Counted from the first letter of the stretch, positions 8,766 to 18,296 are shown. The stretch is DNA of 42,185 bases from Rhizobiales bacterium 65-9 (GCA_001899525.1 MKVY01000034.1:87067-129251), one strand, 5' to 3'. Program-made: numbers and translations. Notes: generated from the sequence alone by a model not told the origin.

Positions 8766-9992
8766 TCAGACCTCGCCGGCGCGCTGGCCGAACAGCCGCG
8801 CGCGCGGGCGCCGGGTGCGGAACTGCCCATGAGCGATCGCCTGGACAGCGATGGCCGCCGCCGCCATGCTCGACATCCACCAGGCCTGAAGCGCGGCGAC
8901 GCCGACGAACATCTGGGCGACGGCGCAGCAGATCAGCGCCATCTCCGCCGCCGCGACGTCCGGCGACAGATCCAGCGCCCGCCGGGTGCGGCTGACGATC
9001 AGCGCCGCGATGGCGATCGCGCCCATGAGCCCGAGATCGTACCAGAGGGCGACGATGAGCGGCGGCGGATCGATCCTCGGCAGGATGCCGGCTGTCACGG
9101 CGCGCGCCGTCGTCTCGATGCCGTGGCCGGTGAGGAGGCGCGTTCCCTCCTGTTGCGCGCTGGCGGCGAGGCCGCGAAACAGCTCCGCGAGATCGGGAAG
9201 CCCGGCGCCCCGCGCGATCGGATCCAGCAGCACCGGCAGGACCGGGGCCGCAAGGACGAGGGCGGCGGCGACGGCGCCCAGCAGCAAGGGCCCCGATCGG
9301 GGCGCGATCCGCGCCGCGACGAAGGCCGCGAGAGTGATGACAGCGACAAGAAGAGACGGCGCGTCGCCCAGAACGAAGGTCGCGCAGATGAAGCCGATCG
9401 CGAGCGCCGCCGCCTCAGGCGCCCGTCCGCGCGACAGCAGCCAGCCGAGGGCCACGGGCGTGAACAGCGCGAGCGCCGCCCCGCCGCGCTCGGCCAGCAC
9501 CGGCTCGGTCGACAGGATCGCGACATCGATGACCCCGCGCGCCTGAAGCGCCACCAGGCAGGCCGCGATCACGGCCGCGAACGCGCCGATCGGCAGGAAA
9601 TAGAGCGCCGGCGCGCGCATGCGCGCGGGGATCGCCGCGGCGCCGGCGGCCGCGACCGCGGCGACGCCGAGCGTATTGTAGAATCGCTCCGCCGACGGCA
9701 TCGGAAAAGGCGACCAGGCGACGGTGGCCCCGGCCCAGACCATCAGGCCGGCCGTAATCCAGAAGCCCGAGGAGCGGACGAACTGGCGCAGACGCGCGCC
9801 GATCGGTTCGGCCGGGTCGATCACTGTTCCCATGAAAATGAGGATCGCGCCGAGCGGCATCAACAGGATGGCGGCGCGGCGCGAATAGAAGGCGGCGCAG
9901 GGAAGCGCCACGCCGATCAGCGCCATGCCGAAACGGCGGAGGAAATCGGCGGCCCCATGCGCTGGGTCGGTCGGCGAACGGTTGAAACTCAC
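8766..9992 (-). CDS. Polytopic membrane protein, O-antigen ligase / polymerase-like
   Basis: This 408-residue, very hydrophobic protein has roughly ten predicted membrane segments (for example FGMALIGVALPCAAF, AAILLMPLGAILIFMGTVI, FICATFVLGDAPSLLVAVI, ALICCAVAQMFVGVAAL). A large soluble loop in the second half contains LFRGLAASAQQEGTRLLTG followed by HGIETTARA. The Gly-His-Gly in that loop resembles the region of O-antigen ligase (Wzy_C/WaaL) proteins, and the topology agrees. The exact substrate is not evident, and no other polysaccharide genes are nearby. The start at 9992 is GTG with a weak ribosome site. An ATG at 9923 (MALIGVALPC) is a possible alternative that begins at the first helix. 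Confidence 0.65.
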   Translation of the reverse strand: MSFNRSPTDPAHGAADFLRRFGMALIGVALPCAAFYSRRAAILLMPLGAILIFMGTVIDPAEPIGARLRQFVRSSGFWITAGLMVWAGATVAWSPFPMPSAERFYNTLGVAAVAAAGAAAIPARMRAPALYFLPIGAFAAVIAACLVALQARGVIDVAILSTEPVLAERGGAALALFTPVALGWLLSRGRAPEAAALAIGFICATFVLGDAPSLLVAVITLAAFVAARIAPRSGPLLLGAVAAALVLAAPVLPVLLDPIARGAGLPDLAELFRGLAASAQQEGTRLLTGHGIETTARAVTAGILPRIDPPPLIVALWYDLGLMGAIAIAALIVSRTRRALDLSPDVAAAEMALICCAVAQMFVGVAALQAWWMSSMAAAAIAVQAIAHGQFRTRRPRARLFGQRAGEV

Positions 9993-10091
9993 GGGCGTCT
10001 GGCGAGACCTGAACGGCTACGACCCCGGAAGGTTAGCGGCTCGCCGGACGAATGGCTGTGGACCGCGGGTCACAGTGCGGCCGCAATCCGC

Positions 10092-11582
10092 TCAGTTGGT
10101 CAATGTCCGTCGCACCGCGTCGCGCCAGCCGGCGATGGCCGCCGCCCGCGGCTCCGGCTTGAGCTTCGGCTTGAAGCGCCTGTCGCGCTTCCAGCTTTTG
10201 GCGAATGTCGCCGGCTCCGGATAAAGGCCGGCGCCGAGCCCCGCGAGATAGGCGGCGCCGAGCACCGTCGTTTCCAGCATCGCGGGCTTGTCGACTGGCG
10301 CGGCGAGAAGGTCGGCCAGCCGCTGCATGGTCCAGTCGCTGGCCACCATCCCGCCGTCGACCCGCAGCACGGTCTCAGCGGCGGCCTCCGCTCCCCAGTC
10401 CGCGCGCATGGCCTCGATGAGGTCCAGCGTCTGGAAACAGACGCTGTCCAGCGCCGCCCGGGCGAACTCGGCCGGCCCGCTGTTGCGGGTCAGCCCGAAG
10501 ATGGCGCCCCGCGCCTCCGGGTCCCAGTGCGGCGCGCCCAGGCCGACGAAGGCCGGCACCAGATAGACCGCCTGGGTGGGATCGGCCGCGGCGGCGAGGT
10601 TGCCGCTGTCCGCCGCCTTGCGGATGATCTTCAGGCCGTCCCGCAGCCATTGAACCGCCGCGCCGGCGACGAAGATCGAGCCCTCCAGAGCATAGGCGCG
10701 CTCGCCGCCGATCTGATAGGCGATGGTGGTCAGGAGCTTGTTGCGCGACGCGACGGGCTTCGCGCCGGTGTTGAGCAGCGCGAAACAGCCAGTGCCATAG
10801 GTTGATTTGGCCATGCCGGGTTGAAAGCAGGCCTGACCGACGGTCGCCGCCTGCTGGTCCCCGGCGACTCCACGGATCGGCAGAACTTTTCCGAACCATT
10901 TGATATCGCTCGATCCAAAGTCGGCTACGCATTCCTTAACCGTCGGCAACATATTGATGGGCACATTGATAAGCCGGCAAATCTCTTCGTCCCACGCGCC
11001 TTTGTGGATGTCGAAGAGCATGGTGCGCGAGGCGTTCGTGACGTCGGTGACATGCGAGGCACCGCCGGTCAGCCGCCAGATCAGGAAGCTGTCGATCGTC
11101 CCGAAGGCGAGATCCCCACGCTCCGCCCGCCGGCGCGCGCCCGGTATACGGTCGAGGATCCACGCGGCCTTCAGTCCGGAAAAGTAGGGATCGAGCAACA
11201 GCCCCGATGTCCGCTGGATCAGCGCCTCATGTCCGGCCTCCCGCAGCCGCGCGCAGGCGTCGGCCACCCGCCGGTCCTGCCAGACGATCGCATTGTGGAT
11301 CGCCTTGCCGGTCGTCCTGTCCCAGACGACCGTCGTTTCGCGCTGATTGGTGACGCCGATGGCGGCGATCTCGCTGGCGGAGACCCCGGCCTTCCGGATC
11401 GCCGCCCGGCACACTTTCAGCGTGCTCGACCAGATGTCCTCCGGATCGTGCTCGACCCAGCCCGATCGCGGAAAATGCTGCGGAAACTCTTTCTGCGCCG
11501 ACGCGACGACCGCGAGTTTCCGGTCGAACAGCGCCGCGCGCGACGAGGTCGTTCCCTGGTCGATCGCCAGCACATAGGTCAT
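10092..11582 (-). CDS. glpK: Glycerol kinase
   Basis: This 496-residue enzyme phosphorylates glycerol with ATP to sn-glycerol 3-phosphate in the cytoplasm. Family marks run in order: [13 protein letters not shown] (phosphate loop), [32 protein letters not shown] and AIVWQDRR (glycerol contacts). Then come [27 protein letters not shown] and a C-terminal [12 protein letters not shown]. Length equals that of well-known GlpK proteins. ATG 11582 is chosen because AGGGAGG lies about 9 bases upstream; the ATG at 11588 leaves only 3 bases. No glycerol facilitator or glycerol-3-phosphate dehydrogenase is adjacent, so it looks like a stand-alone gene here. It diverges from the acetyltransferase gene. 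Confidence 0.96.
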   Translation of the reverse strand: MTYVLAIDQGTTSSRAALFDRKLAVVASAQKEFPQHFPRSGWVEHDPEDIWSSTLKVCRAAIRKAGVSASEIAAIGVTNQRETTVVWDRTTGKAIHNAIVWQDRRVADACARLREAGHEALIQRTSGLLLDPYFSGLKAAWILDRIPGARRRAERGDLAFGTIDSFLIWRLTGGASHVTDVTNASRTMLFDIHKGAWDEEICRLINVPINMLPTVKECVADFGSSDIKWFGKVLPIRGVAGDQQAATVGQACFQPGMAKSTYGTGCFALLNTGAKPVASRNKLLTTIAYQIGGERAYALEGSIFVAGAAVQWLRDGLKIIRKAADSGNLAAAADPTQAVYLVPAFVGLGAPHWDPEARGAIFGLTRNSGPAEFARAALDSVCFQTLDLIEAMRADWGAEAAAETVLRVDGGMVASDWTMQRLADLLAAPVDKPAMLETTVLGAAYLAGLGAGLYPEPATFAKSWKRDRRFKPKLKPEPRAAAIAGWRDAVRRTLTN

Positions 11583-11684
11583 CGTCATCGCCCTCCCTTC
11601 GTCCGTCTTGCCGCCAGCGATGCGCGGCGGCAAGACGGCGCGCCGGCGGCGACCCGTTCGGCCGCCCGTGCCGAGGAGCCTGAC

Positions 11685-12437
11685 ATGGCCGATCTTGTCC
11701 TCACCCGCGCGATCGAGGAGCGCACGCTCAACGCTTGGCCGGCGATCGAGACGCTGATCGCGGGCGACTGGATGCTGCGCTTCGCCAACGGCTATTCGAA
11801 GCGCGCCAACAGCGCCTCGACCCTTGCTCCCGGCGCCGCGATGGATGACGCGGCGATCGACTGGCTCATCGCCCGCTCCGATGACTGGAACGTTCCGCCC
11901 ACGGTTCGCCTCACCCCGCTATGCGCGCCCGGTCTCGACGCGCGTCTGGAGCGGCGCGGCTTCGCCGCGATCGAGCCCACATTCGGCATGATCGCGCCGC
12001 TCGACGCCGGCGCGCCTGCGGCGGACGCGCGCGTCCGCTTCGCGCCGCGCGCCGAGGCGGACTGGATGGCGGCCAACGCCGCCGCCTATGGCGGCGTGAA
12101 GGCGGATGCGGCCAAGCTGGCCGCGATCCTGAGCCGCATCCGCCCGAAGGCCGCGTTCGCGACCCTTTCCGACGAGGGCGGGCCGGCGGCCTGGGGAATC
12201 GCGGTCGCGGAGCGCGGCTATGTCGGCCTGCAAGACATCACGGTCGCGCCGGCTCGGCGCGGCGGCGGGCTGGGCCGCGCGCTCGTCGTTTCGCTGATGG
12301 CCTGGGGCCGAGACGCCGGGGCGCAGCGCGCCTATCTCCATGTCGCGGCGACCAACGAGCCGGCGCGCGCGCTCTATCGGTCCCTCGGCTTCGTTGATGT
12401 CTATCGGATCACGCACAGGGCGCTGATCCGCGACTGA
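11685..12437 (+). CDS. GNAT family N-acetyltransferase
   Basis: This 250-residue protein starts with ATG 11685 behind GAGGAG. The C-terminal half carries the GNAT fold with the acetyl-CoA loop [18 protein letters not shown] (motif A), then [18 protein letters not shown] (motif B), typical of small-molecule or protein N-acetyltransferases. The N-terminal half ([30 protein letters not shown]) resembles a first, degenerate GNAT-like domain found in many bacterial GNATs with the same W-P/W-x-L-R-x-A-x-G pattern. The substrate is unknown. Its stop is two bases from the end of the convergent crotonase gene. Confidence 0.85.
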   Translation: MADLVLTRAIEERTLNAWPAIETLIAGDWMLRFANGYSKRANSASTLAPGAAMDDAAIDWLIARSDDWNVPPTVRLTPLCAPGLDARLERRGFAAIEPTFGMIAPLDAGAPAADARVRFAPRAEADWMAANAAAYGGVKADAAKLAAILSRIRPKAAFATLSDEGGPAAWGIAVAERGYVGLQDITVAPARRGGGLGRALVVSLMAWGRDAGAQRAYLHVAATNEPARALYRSLGFVDVYRITHRALIRD

Positions 12438-12439
12438 TC

Positions 12440-13207
12440 TTATTTCGCCTTGGCGAAGAAAGCGGCGAAGGCGGCCTGCGCCTCCGGAGAGGCGCGCCGC
12501 TCGCGAAACCGCTCCGCCTCATAGTCGATCGTCTCGTCGATGATCATCTGGTCGCCGCGCCTGATCAGATGCTTGGCGACCCGCACCGATTCCGGCGGCA
12601 GCGCCGCGATCTTGGCGGCGACAGCCAGCGCATGATCGAGCGCCGTTCCGTCCTCGACCGCGGCGGTGACGATCCGCGACTCCGCCGCTTTCGCCCCGTC
12701 GAACAATTCGCCGAGCAGCAGCAGCTCCGTCGCGCGCTTCAGTCCGGCGATCTTCGGAATGAGATAGCTCGACCCGCCCTCGGGCGAGAGGCCCAGCGGG
12801 ACGAACGGCATGCGCATCTTCGCGCCGCGCGCGGCGAAAGCGAAATCGAAGTGCAGCAGCATCGTCACGCCGATGCCGACCGCATGACCCTCGACCGCCC
12901 CGATCAGCGGCGTCTCGCAGCGATTGATCGCGTGCAGAAAAGCCATCGCCGCCGCCGCGCCCGGCGCCTCGGTCCCCTGAAAGTCGGCGAGATCGTTGCC
13001 GGCGGTGAAGCTCCCCTTGGCGCCCGTGACGACGATCGCGCGAATGGCGGGATCGCGGTCCGCCTCCTGAACCGCATGCGTGAGCATCTCATAGGTTTCG
13101 ACGTCGAGCGCGTTGCGCCGCGACGGCCTGTCGATGACGAGCAGCCGGATTCCCTGCGACGGCGTCTCGATGCGAAGCTTGGCTTCCGGCGGTGCGGCGG
13201 AACTCAT
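12440..13207 (-). CDS. Enoyl-CoA hydratase/isomerase family protein (crotonase fold)
   Basis: This 255-residue protein starts at ATG 13207 with GGAGG upstream. It has the crotonase fold: IDRPSRRNALDVETYEML near the N-terminus, then the first oxyanion-hole segment in GAKGSFTAGNDLADFQG. The second is in VEGHAVGIGVTMLLHFDF. Of the two catalytic glutamates of classical enoyl-CoA hydratase, the one in the hydratase CE motif is replaced (the aligned stretch reads GIGVTML). The Glu in LGLSPEGGSS is kept. This pattern is typical of enoyl-CoA isomerases and other crotonases rather than hydratases. It probably acts on an unsaturated acyl-CoA in the cytosol. No other beta-oxidation gene is nearby. Confidence 0.88.
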   Translation of the reverse strand: MSSAAPPEAKLRIETPSQGIRLLVIDRPSRRNALDVETYEMLTHAVQEADRDPAIRAIVVTGAKGSFTAGNDLADFQGTEAPGAAAAMAFLHAINRCETPLIGAVEGHAVGIGVTMLLHFDFAFAARGAKMRMPFVPLGLSPEGGSSYLIPKIAGLKRATELLLLGELFDGAKAAESRIVTAAVEDGTALDHALAVAAKIAALPPESVRVAKHLIRRGDQMIIDETIDYEAERFRERRASPEAQAAFAAFFAKAK

Positions 13208-13335
13208 GACGGCCTCCGATTGGCGCGACGGGCTGCGGCCTTCTGGCAGAATCGCGGGCGCCGCGCAAAGCGTGCAACCCTGCGGAACACAAATCCGCGC
13301 CAGCCGTTGCACGACGAGCGACAGAGGAGGCGATC

Positions 13336-13653
13336 ATGCCCCGCGGCGACAAATCCAGCTACACAGACAAACAGAAGCGCAAGGCCGACCATATCGAGGA
13401 AGGCTACGAGAAGCGCGGCGTTTCCGAGAAGGAAGCGGAGCGGCGCGCCTGGGCCACTGTCAACAAGGAAAGCGGCGGCGGCGAGAAAAGCGGCTCGGGC
13501 CGCGGCAAGCCTGAATCGCACGCCTCCTCGCGCAAAGGCGGGCGGCTGGGTGGAAGCGCCTCGGCCAACCGGCCGGCGGCTGCGCGGTCAGCCTCGGCCA
13601 AGAAGGCGGCCGCGACCCGCAAGCGCAACGCGGCCAAAAGCGCCCGTTCCTGA
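13336..13653 (+). CDS. Small basic KGG-motif protein (so-called plasmid stabilisation family)
   Basis: This 105-residue, highly charged protein opens MPRGDKSSYTDKQKRKADHI and continues through SEKEAERRAWATVNKE. It then has a Gly/Ser/Lys-rich stretch with ASSRKGGRLGG and an Ala/Lys/Arg-rich tail. Proteins with this layout are common in Alphaproteobacteria and are often labelled plasmid stabilisation protein, but I know of no firm function. The basic, low-complexity tail suggests DNA or RNA binding, or a stress-induced role. GGAGG lies upstream of the ATG. There is nothing plasmid-like in the surroundings. Confidence 0.75.
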   Translation: MPRGDKSSYTDKQKRKADHIEEGYEKRGVSEKEAERRAWATVNKESGGGEKSGSGRGKPESHASSRKGGRLGGSASANRPAAARSASAKKAAATRKRNAAKSARS

Positions 13654-13656
13654 AAC

Positions 13657-14091
13657 TTATCCGGCCGTTCGAGAGGCGGCGCTCAGGCGCGCGAACGAAT
13701 TGCGCAAGCGTTCGAGACTCTTTGAGGCGCCGCCGGCCTCCGCGCCGGCGGCGTTCTCGCAGGCGACGCGAATCTCTTCGAGCTCTTCTTCAGTGAAATG
13801 CTCGATGCCGATGAACTCGTTCCGCGCCTGATCGACGGCGCGGATGATTTCGTCGAGTTTGGACTGGATCGCGGCGCCGTCCCGGTTCTGTGAATTCTGG
13901 ATCAGGAACACCATCAGGAAGGTGACGATGGTGGTGCCGGTGTTGATCACCAGTTGCCAGGTGTCCGAGAAGCCAAAGAGCGGACCCGAAACGCCCCACA
14001 CGATGATGCAGGCGACGGCCAGCGCGAAGGTGATCGGTTTTCCCGCCCAATGGGCCACGACATTGGCGAACCGGCTGAACAGCTTGGACAT
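13657..14091 (-). CDS. Low-affinity iron permease family small membrane protein
   Basis: This 144-residue membrane protein is read from ATG 14091 (MSKLFSRFANVVAHWAGKP); an upstream TTG would add ten residues but has no advantage. Two hydrophobic segments are clear, TFALAVACIIVWGVSGPLFG and a second around INTGTTIVTFLMVFLIQ, followed by QNSQNRD. That combination is the signature of the bacterial proteins related to yeast Fet4 low-affinity iron permease. The C-terminal half is a soluble, acidic helix (KLDEIIRAVDQARNEF, EELEEIRVACENAAG). Iron transport has not been generally shown for such short bacterial members, so the function is only by family. The gene converges with the KGG gene 3 bases away. 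Confidence 0.8.
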   Translation of the reverse strand: MSKLFSRFANVVAHWAGKPITFALAVACIIVWGVSGPLFGFSDTWQLVINTGTTIVTFLMVFLIQNSQNRDGAAIQSKLDEIIRAVDQARNEFIGIEHFTEEELEEIRVACENAAGAEAGGASKSLERLRNSFARLSAASRTAG

Positions 14092-14190
14092 GGCGGCGAC
14101 CTCGCGAACGGCGAGGCTCAACGTTCGGCGCGGCCAAAAGTTCGCAGCGCCGCCGCGCCGTCTGGAAGCGCGGCGCGGCTTGTCAGCGCT

Positions 14191-15216
14191 TTACCCAGAG
14201 AGGCGGCCCACCACCACGATATGCTGTCCCTGAAGCGTCGGCGCCGACCAGGCCTGCGAGACGATGACGCCTTCGACTCCCGCCCGGACCTCCCACGGAT
14301 CGAGATCGATGCGATCGAAATCATGCAGATAGCCGACAAGATCGCCTTCCCTGACCAGTTCGCCGCATTTGCGGACCGGCTCGTAATGTCCGGCGAAGGG
14401 CGCGACCGTGAAACAGGCGCGATCCACCATCGAGGCCATGCGCTGGCTTCCGTCGGCGTGATGGCCGATCGGTGCGATCGAGCCGCGCATCACGCCGTGC
14501 CGGATCGCCGCCGCGCGCACGCCCTGCCGCGCGTAGCGGACGCCGTCGGGATTGACCGAGCAGCCGAAGCCAAGTTCGGTGCCGACCGTGATCTTGCCGA
14601 GCCGCTCCGCCTCGCTCGGCAGCAGGCCCGGCGTTTCGTTCTGATAGGTGATGACGAGCGGCGTCCCGAACCAGCGCGCTGTCTCTTCCACCAGCCTGTG
14701 CTGCTCGGGATCGTCCAGGGGATGAAAGCTCGTGCAGAGCGCGAACTGCCCCACGAGCCCGCCCGCGTGCAGATCGATCACGACATGAACCTGCGGCCAG
14801 ATGAAACGGCGCACGAAATCGGCGATGCGGTGCGTGATGCCGCCGAGCGGCGGCCGGCCGGCGCCGTCGACGAAGGCGCGATTGAGATTGACGCGATCGT
14901 CCAGAGTCGAATCGCGGGTTCCGGCCTTGAACGCCGCCACGTTGAGCACTGGAACGAGGATGATGCGCCCGTCGACGGATTCGACGTCGATGTCGCGCAT
15001 CAGATGGCGGATCGCGACCGGCCCTTCATATTCGTTGCCGTGATTGGAGCCGAACGCGACCAACCCCTTTCCCGGCTCGGCTTTCGGTCCGACCATCACC
15101 GTCAGCGGAATGAGATGATCGCCCCAGATCGAATCATGTTCGAGCGCGACGTAATAGTCGCGGCGGCCCTTCGATTCGAGATCGAGCTTGTCTGGCCTGA
15201 CGATCAGCCGTTCCAT
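14191..15216 (-). CDS. AspA/AstE-type zinc deacylase (DoeB-like)
   Basis: This 341-residue member of the succinylglutamate desuccinylase/aspartoacylase family is a zinc hydrolase that removes acyl groups from N-acyl-amino acids or related amides. Zinc ligands are readable: His59 and Glu62 in GSNHGNEYEG, and His150 in VVIDLHAGG. NLNRAF near 111 supplies the substrate-binding Asn and Arg. The C-terminal beta domain (GHYEPVRKCGELVREGDLVG) resembles a lipoyl-like barrel typical of DoeB and related deacetylases. ATG 15216 is chosen because GAAGGTG precedes it. It is the last gene of the ten-gene leftward cluster, starting 10 bases after the enolase-superfamily gene. The acyl donor is unknown. Confidence 0.85.
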   Translation of the reverse strand: MERLIVRPDKLDLESKGRRDYYVALEHDSIWGDHLIPLTVMVGPKAEPGKGLVAFGSNHGNEYEGPVAIRHLMRDIDVESVDGRIILVPVLNVAAFKAGTRDSTLDDRVNLNRAFVDGAGRPPLGGITHRIADFVRRFIWPQVHVVIDLHAGGLVGQFALCTSFHPLDDPEQHRLVEETARWFGTPLVITYQNETPGLLPSEAERLGKITVGTELGFGCSVNPDGVRYARQGVRAAAIRHGVMRGSIAPIGHHADGSQRMASMVDRACFTVAPFAGHYEPVRKCGELVREGDLVGYLHDFDRIDLDPWEVRAGVEGVIVSQAWSAPTLQGQHIVVVGRLSG

Positions 15217-15226
15217 GCCATCACCT

Positions 15227-16414
15227 TCAGTTGATGCGATGCGCCTTGATGAAATCCGTGTCGACCTCGGCGCCGATGCCGGGAGCGTCCGGAATCGCGA
15301 CCGTTCCATCGCTCTGCAGCGTGAAGGGCGTTCCCGCGCAGACGCCGCGCGTCAGCCCGCTCTGGCTGACATTGAACTCGACGAACCGCGCGCGCGGTAG
15401 CGTGGCGATCACCTGCAGGCTGTAGGCGGTGAGAAGATGGGTGAGCCAGGAATGGGGCACGAAATCGACGCCCTCCTCCATCGCCAGCGCCGCGACCTGC
15501 TTCGCCACCGTGACCCCCCCGCAGCGCGACAGGTCGGGCTGAATCACGTCGACGCATCCCGACCGGATGAAACGCTCGAACTCCCAGACCGTCGCGACCT
15601 GCTCGCCGGCGGCGACCGGCGTCGGGCTGACGGCGCGAACCTGCGCATATTCGTCGAACCGTTCGGGGTGGATGAAATCCTCCACCCAGCCGACGCCATA
15701 ATCCGCCAGCCATTCGCACAGCGCGATCGCGTCGCGGCGGCTGCGCATCGGTCCTGAGAGCGGCGGCGGATTTTTCCATCCCGCCGGATACCAGCCGGGA
15801 TCGACCAGAAGATCGCGGTCAGGGCCGAGCGCCTCGCGGGCCGCGGCGACGAGTTCACGATCGCGGCCGGAATCTTCGCCGAAGACGCCCCAGCCGAATT
15901 TCACGGCCTTGAAGCCCTTCTCGACATAATCGCGCGCCGCCTGCGCCATGCCCTCCGGCGTTTCGCGGAACAGGGTCGAGGCGTAGGCGGTCACCCGGTC
16001 GCGCCGCGCGCCGCCGAGCAGCGTCGCGAGGCTGACGCCGGCGGCCTGGGCGCGGATCGACCAGAGACAGTTGTCGATGGCCGAGATGCACTGCATCGCA
16101 ATGCCACGCCGGCCGTAATAGGCGCTGCCGACATAAAGCTTGTCCCACAGCCGTTCGACATGGCGCGGATCTTCGCCGATCAGCAGTTCGCCGAGCGCCT
16201 TGAAGCCGGTGACGCCCATGCCCGGCCCGGAGATGATGGTCACGGCCGCCGGGCCAAGCGTCTCCACATCGGCCCAGCCTTCGAGCCCCTCGTCGGTCGC
16301 GACGCGCACGAGAAGCTGCCAGTCGCCATTGTCGGTGGCTTCCTCGCCGCCGGCCGAGGCGCGATAGGCGTCGTCGCCTTTCAGCAGAACAGGCTCGACG
16401 CTGGTGATGCGCAT
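15227..16414 (-). CDS. Enolase superfamily enzyme, mandelate racemase/muconate lactonising type (second copy)
   Basis: This 395-residue cytoplasmic enzyme probably dehydrates or epimerises a carboxylate by abstracting the alpha proton. The capping domain is N-terminal (RITSVEPVLLKG). The barrel carries the three metal ligands Asp205 (LLVDPGW), Glu245 (WVEDF) and Glu271 (AAGEQ). Base residues are Lys172 (AVKFGWGVFG) and the Asp294-His321 dyad (QPDLSRCGG; VPHSW). The second Lys of the usual KxK is Gly. This set fits sugar-acid dehydratases more than muconate cycloisomerases. The ATG at 16414 follows GGGAG. The gene lies between the transporter permeases and the deacylase. Its residues differ clearly from the enolase-superfamily gene at the cluster's start, so the two likely act on different intermediates. 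Confidence 0.88.
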   Translation of the reverse strand: MRITSVEPVLLKGDDAYRASAGGEEATDNGDWQLLVRVATDEGLEGWADVETLGPAAVTIISGPGMGVTGFKALGELLIGEDPRHVERLWDKLYVGSAYYGRRGIAMQCISAIDNCLWSIRAQAAGVSLATLLGGARRDRVTAYASTLFRETPEGMAQAARDYVEKGFKAVKFGWGVFGEDSGRDRELVAAAREALGPDRDLLVDPGWYPAGWKNPPPLSGPMRSRRDAIALCEWLADYGVGWVEDFIHPERFDEYAQVRAVSPTPVAAGEQVATVWEFERFIRSGCVDVIQPDLSRCGGVTVAKQVAALAMEEGVDFVPHSWLTHLLTAYSLQVIATLPRARFVEFNVSQSGLTRGVCAGTPFTLQSDGTVAIPDAPGIGAEVDTDFIKAHRIN

Positions 16415-16449
16415 GCGCGGGCGCTCCCGTCAGTGTTTGAAATCCGAAT

Positions 16450-17334
16450 TCAGTTGTCGATCCGCATATGCGGATCGAGCACGTCGCGAAGCCCGTCGCC
16501 GAGGAGATTGAGGCCGAGCACGGTGATCGCGATCGCCGCTCCCGGAAAGGCGGTGAGCCACCACGCCTCCCGGATATAGCTGCGCCCTTCCGAGATCAGG
16601 ATACCCCAGCTCGGCGTCGTCGGCGGCGCGCCAAGCCCCAGGAAGCTCAGCACGGCCTCCGACAGAATCGCATAGGCGAAGACGAAGCTGAGTTGCACGA
16701 TGAGCGGCGCGAGGCAGTTCGGCATGATGTGCCGCATGAGAATGCGCATGTCGCTCGCGCCATAGGACCGCGCGGCCTGCACATAGTCGAGCTCGCGCGC
16801 GACCATGACCGAGGCGCGCACGACGCGCGCGGTGCGCGGGATGTAGACGATGGCGAGCGAAGCGACCACGGTGACGAGCGACGGGCCGAGCGCCGCCGCG
16901 ATGCCGATGGCGAGAAGCACCGCCGGGAACGCCATCAACGCATCGACGATGCGCATCAGGAATCCGTCGAAGCTGCGCACATAGCCGGCGAGGGCGCCGA
17001 GCAGCACGCCGAACACGGCGTTGAGCGCGACGACCCAGAAACCGGCTTCCAGGCTGAGCCGCCCGCCCCAGAGAACGCGCGTCAGCATGTTGCGGCCGAG
17101 ATTGTCCGTGCCGAATGGAAAATCCCATGACGGCGGCCGAAAACGGAACCGCACCGCCATGCGGTTGGGATCGCCCGTGGTGATCAGCGGCGCGAGAACG
17201 GAGGCGATCACGACCACCGCGAGCAGCAGCGCGCCGGTGACGAAGGCGCGATTGCCAAGGAGCCTGCGCGCCGCGGCGCCGAGCAGGCGGCGACGCGGCG
17301 GCGCGTCGAGACTGAAAGCGTCAACCGCGGCCAT
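16450..17334 (-). CDS. ABC importer permease, DppC type (second system)
   Basis: This 294-residue inner-membrane channel subunit has the DppC hallmark FGTDNLGRNMLTRVLWGGR, the coupling loop ARELDYVQAARSYGASDMRI followed by RHIMPNCLAPLIV, and the terminal GDGLRDVLDPHMR. The ATG at 17334 lies within the end of the preceding permease gene (14-base overlap), so translation is probably coupled. It pairs with the DppB-type subunit and the family 5 binding protein upstream. No ATPase gene is found in this cluster, so the transporter must borrow ATP-binding subunits from elsewhere, possibly from the Dpp operon at 6768-8761. Confidence 0.93.
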   Translation of the reverse strand: MAAVDAFSLDAPPRRRLLGAAARRLLGNRAFVTGALLLAVVVIASVLAPLITTGDPNRMAVRFRFRPPSWDFPFGTDNLGRNMLTRVLWGGRLSLEAGFWVVALNAVFGVLLGALAGYVRSFDGFLMRIVDALMAFPAVLLAIGIAAALGPSLVTVVASLAIVYIPRTARVVRASVMVARELDYVQAARSYGASDMRILMRHIMPNCLAPLIVQLSFVFAYAILSEAVLSFLGLGAPPTTPSWGILISEGRSYIREAWWLTAFPGAAIAITVLGLNLLGDGLRDVLDPHMRIDN

Positions 17335-18274
17335 GCAGCCTCACGCGCGGGTCGAAGAAGCCATAGGCGAGATCGATCAGGAGATTGAGTCCCATCAGCG
17401 CCGCAGCGACGAACAGCAGCCCGCCCTGGATCATCGGATAGTCGCGCCTCAGAATGGCGTTGCCGAGAAGCGAGCCCACGCCCGGCACGTCGAAGATCGT
17501 TTCGATGATGATCGAGCCGGACAACAGCACCGAGAGGATGAGGCCGACCATCGTCACGACGGGGATCATGACGTTCGCCAGCGCATGGCGGGTCACGATG
17601 GCGTATTCGGAAAGCCCCTTTGCGCGGGCGGTGCGGATATAGTCCTGCTGCAGGACGTCAAGCATGGTGGAGCGGGTGATGCGCGTCAGGAGGCCGATCT
17701 GCAGCGCCGCGAGCGACACCGCCGGCATGGCTCCCGTGCGCAGGAACTCCAGCGGATTCTCGAAAGGACTGACATAGCCGCTCGTCGGCAGCCAGCCCAG
17801 ATGCACGGAGAAGAGCACGATCATCATCAGTCCGAGCCAGAAATTCGGCACCGACACGCCGAGCAGAGCGACGATCGAAACCACCTGATCGACCCATGTA
17901 TTGTGCCTGACCGCCGCGACGACGCCGGTCGCGAGGCCGAAAACGATGGTCAGCGCGAGCGCGTAGAGAGAGAGCCAGAGCGTCACCGGCGCGCGTTCGA
18001 TCAGCGCTTCCGTCACGGGCTGGCCGAGCAGCAGCGAACGGCCGAGATCGCCGCGCAGCAGATTGGCGTAGAAGCTGATGATCTGCACATGCAGCGGCTG
18101 GTCGAGTCCGAGATTGCGGCGGATCTGGTCGATCTCCGCCGCCGTCGCGTTCGACCCGCCCATCACGACAGCGGGATCGCCAGGCACCAGCTTGATGAGT
18201 CCGAACGAGATCAGGCTCACGAGAGCCAGAAGCGGAATCATCTGAATCAGGCGTCGGAGCGCGTAGGCGGCCAT
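17321..18274 (-). CDS. ABC importer permease, DppB type (second system)
   Basis: This 317-residue permease starts MAAYALRRLIQMIPLLALVS, the standard Arg-rich cap and first helix. The periplasmic region contains LVPGDPAVVMGGSNATAAEI and RRNLGLDQPLHVQ. The membrane core has SIVALLGVSVPNFWLGLMMI. The coupling loop is QQDYIRTARAKGLSEYAIV, followed by RHALANVMIPVVTMVG. Length is normal. It follows the binding-protein gene by 56 bases that contain a perfect 10-base-pair stem-loop, and overlaps the DppC-type gene by 14 bases. Confidence 0.93.
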   Translation of the reverse strand: MAAYALRRLIQMIPLLALVSLISFGLIKLVPGDPAVVMGGSNATAAEIDQIRRNLGLDQPLHVQIISFYANLLRGDLGRSLLLGQPVTEALIERAPVTLWLSLYALALTIVFGLATGVVAAVRHNTWVDQVVSIVALLGVSVPNFWLGLMMIVLFSVHLGWLPTSGYVSPFENPLEFLRTGAMPAVSLAALQIGLLTRITRSTMLDVLQQDYIRTARAKGLSEYAIVTRHALANVMIPVVTMVGLILSVLLSGSIIIETIFDVPGVGSLLGNAILRRDYPMIQGGLLFVAAALMGLNLLIDLAYGFFDPRVRLHGRG

Positions 18275-18296
18275 GCGTCAGTCCGGGCGGAAGGGT

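Noticed and set aside
8829-10805. A long rightward open frame (658 codons) opposite the membrane protein and glycerol kinase genes
   Set aside because: The composition is strongly Arg/Gly/Asp-rich, no domain is seen, and both opposite genes are convincing.
13336-13653. Reading the KGG protein as evidence of a plasmid or mobile element
   Set aside because: The family label is historical. No replication, partition, integrase or transposase gene and no terminal repeats are seen around it.
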